Assembly: GCA_038049695.1 (NCBI GenBank)
Contig: CP142453.1
Span: forward strand, 14,378,501-14,442,500
Length of the DNA: 64,000 bases
Reading direction: 5' to 3'
DNA from: Cinnamomum chago
Taxonomy: Eukaryota; Streptophyta; Magnoliopsida; Laurales; Lauraceae
Shown here: positions 57,358 through 64,000 of the stretch, piece by piece
Layout of the letters: every line of letters begins with the position of its first letter
Position numbering within the stretch: the stretch's first letter is position 1
Translations under genes and position numbers: made by a program
Notes under the pieces: model-generated
The model's database searches: none
What the model was told of the DNA's origin: nothing
What the model saw: the letters and a program-made list of their open reading frames with translations, nothing else

Positions 57358-60300
57358 CTAGCTTTTCGAGTGGCAGATACCTGGTATCGGCATCGAGCAA
57401 GGTTTTGCTGGTGTAATAGATGGGCGTTGTTGCTTGTCGTCCTCTCGGACTAACACCGAGCTCATTGCATGGTCCGAGACTGTAAGGTAGAGATAGAGAA
57501 GATCGCCTTGCGACGGAGTTGACAGTAGTGGTGGCGAAGAGAGATACTCTTTGAGTTTTTCCAGAGCTTGATCACATTCTGGGGTCCATTGGAACCTGGA
57601 GCACTTTTTCAGGAGTTGGAAGAATGGGCGGCACTTGTCCGAGGCTTGGCTGATGAATCGATTGAGCGCAGCAGCCATTCCAGTGAGCCTCTGGACCTGC
57701 TTGGCTGAGGTCGGACTCTGAATTGACTGGATGGCTGCAATCTGCTCGGGATTAGCCTCAATCCCTCTTCTGGTCATCAGGCTGCCCAGGAACTTGCCAG
57801 AACCGACGCCAAATGCACACTTGGAAGCATTCAGTTTGAGCTGGAACTTTCGGAGGATGGAAAATGTTTGGCGTAGGTCCGTCAGGTGGTCCTACGACTC
57901 CTTGGACTTGATTATCATGTCATCAATGTAGACTTCCTTCGTCTTTCCGAGCTGGTTCTGAAACATCTTCGTGACCAGCCTCTGATATGTTGCACCGGCA
58001 TTCTTCAGGCCAAAGGGCATCACCTTGTAACAGTAGATGCCTCGAGGTGTTATAAATGCAGTTTTTTCCTCATCAGGTCTGTGCAGTGGGATCTGATGGT
58101 AACCTCGGTAGGCGTCTAAGAAGCTCATTCTGTCATGTCCCGAGGTGGCGTCGATCATTTGGTCGATCTTGGGCAGGGGGAAGCTGTCCTCGGGGCAGGC
58201 TTTGTTGAGGTCGGTGAAGTCCACGCAGACCCTCCATTTACCATTCTTCTTTTTTACTACCACCGTATTGGCTAGCCACTGGGGATAGTGTACTTCGCGG
58301 ATCGCTCCAGCCTCGAGGAGCTTCTCCACCTCTTCGATCACTGCTTCTGTTTGCGGGACCCCTGTCATGCGAGCTTTCTGCATAACGGGCTTATGACCGG
58401 GATCCACATTCAGCTTGTGACACATGACCTCGGGGTTAATCCCGGGCATCTCATATGGAGTCCAGGCGAAGACATTCTTATTCAGAAGTAGGAAGTCTAG
58501 CAGTTCGGCCCTCTCAGTGTCGGGGAGCTGGCTACCCAGCAGGAAGTAGCGCTCGGGGTCCTCGGGACTGATTCTAACCTCGGTGAGTTCTTCTATACTT
58601 TTCTGCCCCGCTGTCCGCCCGACATCCTCAATCTCAGCTTCGAGTTCGGCCATATGCACTTGTTTTGGCTCCACCTCTCCAGGTGTTACGGCTATGAGGC
58701 ATTCTCTGACCATCTGCTGATTTCCCCACATGGTTACTATCTCGACCAACCCTCCAGGCTTCTCTAATGGGAACTTGAGTTTTTTATGAAGGGTGGAGGG
58801 CACTGCCTCCATGGCATGCAGCCAACTTCGCCCCATTATTACATTGTAGGGAGACGGCGCGTCCACTATCATGAAGTCTGCCATCTTCGTGGCCCCTCCT
58901 ACCCGGACTTCCAGCATAACCCTTCCCTTGGGGTACACCGGCTTGGCGCTGAATCCTACCAGAGGGACGTGAGCTTCCTGTAGATTGGCCTCGGTCAAGC
59001 CGAGCTGCTTGAAGCAGCTGAAATAGATAATCTCAGACGAGCTTCCTGGATCCACAAGGACGCGCTTTGTAGTATAGTTGTTGAGACGCAGGGTGAGGAT
59101 GAGGGCGTCATTGTGGGGGAGCAGGACCCCTCTCAGGTCTTCGTCCGAGAACCAGATCTTGGGCTTTTCCCTCCTAGCCCTCTTTGGAGCGCCTTCCAAC
59201 TCTGCCGACATCACCTGCTTGCCATGGGCGGCCCTCCTGGCCTTTGACCGAGCTTGGGCACTTTCCTTACCCGGAGCAGGAGCCAGGTGGATGACGTTGA
59301 TGATACCCGCGGGTTCTTCACTGTCCTGATCATCACTGGGTGAAGCGCGCTGCTGAGCTCGGTTGATTCTTTCTCCCTCCTTGATGTACTCCCGGAGGTG
59401 CCCGTTCTTGACGAGCCTTTCGAGGTGGGACTTTAGTGCAAAGCAGTCCTCGGTCATGTGCCCGTGCTGCTTGTGATAGGAGCAGTTCTTGCTTCGTTCT
59501 CGGGTGGATGGGTCACTCTTCATCAGCTGTGGCCATTGGAAGTAAGGTTCTGCCTTGATCTTGTTCAGGATTCTGTAAATAGGCTCCTTGAAGACAACGC
59601 TGATGGCTCTGTAAGGATCGCCGGCAGGCTCGGGGGGCTGGAACTTCAGTCTCTTGCTGCTGCTCGAGGAGATTGAGAAAGAACGAGCGGTCCTCCTCTT
59701 ATCCGACCTTGGTCCGGTGATCATCCCTTCTCTCTTGGAGGCTTGGTCCTTCTGTGGGAGTCCGAACCGTTCTTTACCGTGTGGTTCGTCCTCTTCCTGC
59801 TTGATGTACTGATTTACCCTTGCCATTAGCGCCTTCATCGTGGTGACAGGGTTCCGGACCAGGTCCTTATGAAGTTCGTTCCCTGGGCGTAATCCTTGTC
59901 GGAAACACATGATGGCGATGTCATCGTTGGCGTCGGTGATCTGGCTATATATCGTCCAGAATCTCCTGGCGAAAGTGGTGATACTCTCGCCGTCTTTCAT
60001 CCGGATTGCCATGAGGTTGGCCCCCGTCTTCGGGATGACGCAGTGCGCTTGGAACTTTCCAATAAAGGAGCTCCGGAGCTGCTGCCAGCTTGAGACCGAC
60101 CCAGGGGGGAGCGCACAGAACCATTGGAGTGGGAGGTCGCCCAGACTGGACGAAAAGACCCTACAGTTCAGGAGACCGACGTCCCCCAAACCGACATCCG
60201 CTGAGTGTAATGTCGTAGGTGTGCTTCTGGGTCCGAGGCCCCGTCATAGAGGACGAACCTCGGGACGCTGAATCTCTCGGGGAGAGAGAAATCTTTAATT

Positions 60301-61216
60301 TCCTGCGAGAAGGGGGACATGCCCTGATCGTCTTCTTCTTGTTCATCAGTTTGGTCTCGGGCGAACCCGATCTCGGCCAAACGGGCCTGAACCTCCTGCC
60401 TGACGTAGTGATCCAGCAACTCCTTGAGGTCCGCCTGGTGGTCTGGTCTCGGGGACTCTTGCTCACACCGCGATCCCCCGATCCCACTAGGCAGATGACT
60501 GCTGCTCGAGCCTTCCTCCTCGCAGTGATATCTTCTTCTACTGTTGAGGACATGCCTCAGATCTCGGTCGCCCGGATGGTTCTGCTGTCGCCTGAGGGGC
60601 GGAGCACGAGATCTCCTTCCATTCGCCTTTAGCTGCTCCTGGAGATGACGGATCAACTCCTCCTTCTCCTGGAGGACCTGGTTCTGGGCACCGAGCTCTT
60701 TGAGCAGGGGTCCTCATCTCTTACTCCATGGGTTTGATGAAAAGACTGGCCGTCGTCGTGGGCGCGATGGTGAGACTGACGGGATCTCGCCCTGACAGGG
60801 GTTTTGCCTCGTCGTCGAAGATCCGACGTGGAGGCGTTCTGCTGCGGGCCCCTGTGTGGTCGCTCACCAGGGTGGTGAGGAGTCTCACGACGGCTATCTT
60901 GGCGGAGGCGCGTAGTCATGGGCCGAGACGAAGAGTCCGACTGGACGATGCCCTCCACGTATGCGGCACTCGACTTTCCCCCAGACCTCCTCTGGCGCGG
61001 GATCCCTGGTGGCTCCTGTCTGACGGGAGGGACCCCAGTCCGTCCAGGAGGGGGAAGAAGAGCAGAACGAAGGCCAGAGGTTGGTTCCGGAAGCACCGGC
61101 TGGAACGGTTGCGGCTGCAAGAATGGCGGAAATGAAGGTTGCTCCGGTAACGGGAAAGACGATGCTTTTTGGGGCTTCGATGGTCCTCCGCCACCGTATC
61201 TGGTCTTTGGAGGCAT
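57358..61216 (-). pseudogene. Gypsy gag-pol remains (fossil)
   Basis: On the minus strand, starting near 61216 with MPPKTRYGGGG and a long Pro/Arg-rich N-terminal part. The gag core follows (LPERFSVPRFVLYDG, LNCRVFSSSLGDLPLQWF, ITTFARRFWTIYSQI). A CCHH-like YHKQHGHMTEDCFALK motif and a protease-like region with LVDPGSSSEIIYF come next. The reverse transcriptase shows WRVCVDFTDLNKACPEDSFP, FLDAYRGYHQIPL and VYIDDMIIKS. The beginning of RNase H (LYLTVSDHAMSSVLVRED) is present up to the hAT-2 insertion. Broken in several places. Confidence 0.85.
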
Positions 61217-61267
61217 GACTTCTGTAGAGGCTTTGGCACAGATCCTGTTCCCACAGACGACGCCAAC

Positions 61268-61949
61268 TGTAAGTGCCTAAAAATTACGGACTTGATTATT
61301 AGAGGATTAAGCTCTTGATTTGGAGATCTTGGGAAGATAAGGGGAAAGGATCGAGCCTCCGATAACCTAAAAGGAAGAAAAACGGTAAGAGCCCCTGGCT
61401 GTATGTAGCCGAAGGCACTCCGATGTTTAAGTCAGTATAGGAACTGAAAGGAACAAAGGAAGAGAGCTCTGGGAGGGAGAAATTATGCGTACCTCACATG
61501 GTTTCCCTTCATGCAATATATAGACGTGAAAGTCATCATTGGACTGCCCTCATGAGGGGATGGAAGTCCTATCAGAGTGTACTTCTTATATCCTGAGTGG
61601 GAGTAGGTAAAAAGGGAATGTCCCATCGGGCCATCATCTCATGCCTATGGATATGACCCTAAAATAAGGCGTGCCCCTTATCTAGGTCCGACGCCTGCTC
61701 TGCTTGTCAGTTCGCCGTTTCCGTTACGGCAGCGCATTTATGACTGCATTTATGGTTGAATGACAGGAGACCGAGATCAAGCTTAAGGCCGAGACCGAGG
61801 TGAACGCTAATGAACGTGGCAACCGAGTCGACCCCATGCGTGCCCGAGATGGTGCCTCATCCGAGCTTGGAGGACACCGAGACTGGAGATACCCCCGAGC
61901 TTTAGGAGCGGTCCCACCCAAGCCTGTGATTACGGAATGCCCCCACACA
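61268..61949 (-). repeat. Gypsy 5' LTR
   Basis: 682 bp, paired with the copy at 49650. It contains TCTATATATTG on the minus strand (61515-61525), a likely TATA box. The primer site lies directly beside it at 61250-61267. Confidence 0.93.
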
Positions 61950-61954
61950 TAACG

Positions 61955-62234
61955 CAATCTTCCTCTTTTATTTATAATTGGGATTATCAGGTGGCAATGA
62001 ATGGCCCATGGTGGAGAAGAAAAATGGTAGAATAGAATCTCATATGAACTCACTCTTCAAGTGGACCCTAGATAGATGTATGTGATATTGTGATGACTAC
62101 TGTTAGAGAATCCGAATCTTAAAACTGATTTTCAACCTTAAAACTCATCAAACTGACCTTGGTAGCTTAAAATTAATGAAACGAGAAGCACGACCCAAGA
62201 CTCCACGCAGATTCCACGAAATGGTGATTGCAAC
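61955..62234. other. Spacer between two LTR elements
   Basis: About 280 bp of AT-rich sequence between the end of the first Gypsy element and the next LTR. Nothing recognised. Confidence 0.4.
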
Positions 62235-62386
62235 TGTAAGTGCAGAAATAATAATACTCACAAGATCAGCTGACCCTTGTCTTTCTCCTCTTTCAGGTTC
62301 AGACCATCGCAGCTATCTCCTCCATGCATTGAGTAAGTCCTGAGAGGCATCCTGATCTTGTGAGTATTATTATTTCTGCACTTACA
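62235..62386 (+). repeat. Apparent 152-bp LTR with 35-bp inverted-repeat ends
   Basis: The first 35 bp (62235-62269) and last 35 bp (62352-62386) are perfect reverse complements. They enclose an 82-bp loop rich in CTTTCTCCTC. It starts TG and ends CA and abuts a Tat-type primer site. Because the partner LTR is outside the window, the true LTR length is unproven. Confidence 0.65.
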
Positions 62387-62444
62387 ATTGGCGCCGTCTG
62401 TGGGAAGACTTCTATAATCTTTCCTATTCCTATTCCTAAACACC

Positions 62445-63959
62445 ATGACGAGCAGAGCTGCGAAAGATGGAGAAACTTCCAAGACAAAGCATGCAAGGCC
62501 GCCCCCTGCCAACCAGAGGGCTGGGAAGCAACCAGTCACAGAGGACGATGCTGAACGTGCTCTCATCCGGATCAACGTTCAGGAGCGTGACCTCCGCTCG
62601 GAGTCCGCTCCCGGGAAGGGAGACACCCAGCAGCCTACAGGTCTCCTGACGGGGGGAGACCAGCGGGATAAGTCTCCAGTGGTCGATGGATCACGCCCCC
62701 CGGGCCAAGTGGAGGACGTTGAGGGCCGGGTGGAGGACGTTGAGGATACTGAGGATGAAGACTACAGCCCTGATGACGACTTGGACTCCACCCTTCTGGA
62801 GATTAAAGCACAGAATGAGGCCATCGAGGAGAGAGACGCTCTGATCCTCCGGCTCCAGCAGCAGCTGGAAAGAGCTACGGGATCAGCGGGGCTTCGGCAG
62901 CGGTCCCAGCAGCAGCGGACTCGTCGGGAGCCGTCCCAGCAGCAGCGGGCTCGTCGGGAGCAGTCCCAGCAGCAGCGATCTCGGCAGCAGCAGCGATCGC
63001 CACAACACGAGAGGAGAGTTACTCGTGTCACGCGCATCTCTTCCTCAAAGGAGGACCTGAGGGACCGTTTGAACAAGAAAAGGGACGACCGAACCCGAGA
63101 TGAAGAATCAAGCACTAGCCGTAGCTACTCGAGGAAGGCGTCCGAGACCATTCCGGAGGGTATGTATCATAATCAGGAATGGCTGTACGCGCACATAAGG
63201 GAAACGGTCCAGCGCAACCTGGAAGTAGCCGGCTTCGGCCGAGACCAAAACAATGCTTGCTGCGACCCCGTTGATCTCGGCGCTTCTCCTTTCTCCCCAG
63301 ATATCAGGAGGTACCCATTACCGAAGAAGTTCACCGTACCAAGATTCGTCACCTATGATGGGGTCTCGGATCCAGCTACGCATCTCAGACACTTCTCTCA
63401 GAGGATGTCTGTCTGGGGAGACGAGGGCCATCTGAACTGCCGAGTCTTTTCCTCCAGCTTGGGCGACCTCCCCCTAAAGTGGTTCTGTGCGCTCCCAGAG
63501 GGATCCGTCTCGAGTTGGCAGCAACTCCAGCAGTCCTTTATGAAGAAGTTCCAGGCCTACAGAGTCCTCCCGAAGACAGATGCAGACATCATGGCCATGA
63601 AGATGAAGCAGGGAGAGAACGTCACCCAATTCGCCAAGCGCTTCTGGGCGGTCTACAGTCAGATTGAGAATTCCAAGGACGAGGTTGCCGTCTTCGCATT
63701 TCAGAATGCCTTGCTCCCAGACAGCGACCTTCGCAAGGACCTGGCCAGGAACCCGGTCTCTTCCATAGCAGCGCTCATGTCCATCGCCAACCGGTACATT
63801 GCTCAAGAGGATGACCAGGCCCGTGCTCGGGAAAGCCATGGAACCGTGCAAAGAAACCGAGACCGAGGTGAGAGGCCCCCCAAGAAGGACGGAGGACCGT
63901 TTCCAAGGAATGAGCCTCGGCGAGACGAGCGACGAAGAGGTGACTCAGACAGGAGTTAG
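62445..63959 (+). CDS. Gypsy (Tat-like) gag polyprotein
   Basis: Open frame of 504 codons. The N-terminal half is charged and low in complexity, with an acidic stretch (about residues 85-125), a coiled-coil-like segment (RDALILRLQQQLERA) and Gln/Arg repeats of the SQQQRARRE type. The gag core follows from about residue 290: LPKKFTVPRFVTYDGVSDP, then LNCRVFSSSLGDLPLKWF, then a VTQFAKRFWAVYSQIE block. It ends in an Arg/Asp-rich tail. It shares many blocks with the gag at 60168-57892. The frame is intact within the window. Confidence 0.87.
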   Translation: MTSRAAKDGETSKTKHARPPPANQRAGKQPVTEDDAERALIRINVQERDLRSESAPGKGDTQQPTGLLTGGDQRDKSPVVDGSRPPGQVEDVEGRVEDVEDTEDEDYSPDDDLDSTLLEIKAQNEAIEERDALILRLQQQLERATGSAGLRQRSQQQRTRREPSQQQRARREQSQQQRSRQQQRSPQHERRVTRVTRISSSKEDLRDRLNKKRDDRTRDEESSTSRSYSRKASETIPEGMYHNQEWLYAHIRETVQRNLEVAGFGRDQNNACCDPVDLGASPFSPDIRRYPLPKKFTVPRFVTYDGVSDPATHLRHFSQRMSVWGDEGHLNCRVFSSSLGDLPLKWFCALPEGSVSSWQQLQQSFMKKFQAYRVLPKTDADIMAMKMKQGENVTQFAKRFWAVYSQIENSKDEVAVFAFQNALLPDSDLRKDLARNPVSSIAALMSIANRYIAQEDDQARARESHGTVQRNRDRGERPPKKDGGPFPRNEPRRDERRRGDSDRS

Positions 63960-64000
63960 GTGCCTACAAGCTCGGCAAGGACTCAGACGTTCGCCTCGGC

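Larger units (their letters stand above)
49650..61949 (-). mobile_element. Tat-like Gypsy LTR retrotransposon with nested hAT
   Basis: A 12.3-kb unit on the minus strand, flanked by the 5-bp duplication TAACG (49645-49649 and 61950-61954). LTRs are 682 bp each; by eye they differ at about 25 sites (3.7%), so it is older than the Copia insertion. Next to the 5' LTR is a primer site reading GTTGGCGTCGTCTGTGGG on the minus strand. Parts seen are gag, protease, reverse transcriptase and the start of RNase H, plus an antisense extra ORF before the 3' LTR. I did not recognise an integrase. The Tat assignment rests on the gag and RT style and on the antisense ORF. The element is broken, with several breaks besides the inserted hAT (51782-57348). 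Confidence 0.9.
62235..64000 (+). mobile_element. Second Tat-like Gypsy element, 5' part (continues off window)
   Basis: An apparent short LTR (62235-62386, TGTAAGTGC...GCACTTACA) is followed at once by a primer site ATTGGCGCCGTCTGTGGG. A long gag frame comes next. The gag is clearly related to that of the neighbouring element but is in opposite orientation and belongs to a different copy or subfamily. pol and the 3' LTR lie beyond the right edge. The visible part looks whole. Confidence 0.85.

Noticed and set aside
60219-61280. Plus-strand ORFs of 135-137 codons
   Set aside because: Antisense shadows of the GC-rich Gypsy gag region on the minus strand.

Overview
This window is nuclear DNA from a flowering plant. 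It has intron-rich host genes with GT-AG introns, large AT-rich introns, and plant-type SINEs, hAT transposons and Copia and Gypsy LTR elements. The long TE-filled introns and the style of the intergenic DNA suggest a magnoliid or another early-branching angiosperm. That placement is a guess. I see no bacterial, organellar or CRISPR features.

Three host genes are readable, all on the minus strand. (1) 235-6840 is a B3-domain protein of the At5g42700/At3g19184 type; its last exon or exons lie beyond the left edge. (2) 9431-15847 is a five-exon ZIP-family metal transporter like At3g08650 (589 aa), with a repeat-rich 5' leader to about 18.4 kb. (3) 22285-46173 is a seven-exon SPIN1-like KH/STAR RNA-binding protein (281 aa) stretched over 24 kb by transposons in its introns. 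The exon models were read by eye from frame continuity, splice sites and family conservation. For each gene the exon lengths sum to an intact reading frame.

The mobile DNA is layered. The 12.6-kb intron of the KH gene holds a near-complete hAT transposon (29085-32966, 8-bp TSD). The same intron holds an Au-like SINE with a 16-bp TSD that was split by a Copia element (33748-39112, 5-bp TSD, 238-bp LTRs with 3 differences). A second KH intron carries a 329-bp TRIM (41189-41517). A tRNA-derived SINE family occurs three times (19130, 20758, 47439), each with its own TSD. LINE remnants of L1 and RTE type lie in introns of the B3 and KH genes.

From 49650 to 61949 lies a Tat-like Gypsy element on the minus strand (682-bp LTRs, TAACG TSD). 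It contains an antisense extra ORF with its own TATA box and a nested second hAT (51782-57348). From 62235 to the right edge is the start of another Tat-like element on the plus strand. Its apparent LTR has 35-bp perfect inverted-repeat ends.

The window does not show a clearly new biological system. The most unusual items are the repeat-packed leader introns of both hAT transposase genes, the hairpin-ended LTR, the TATA-driven antisense ORF, and the degenerate tandem units in the ZIP gene leader.
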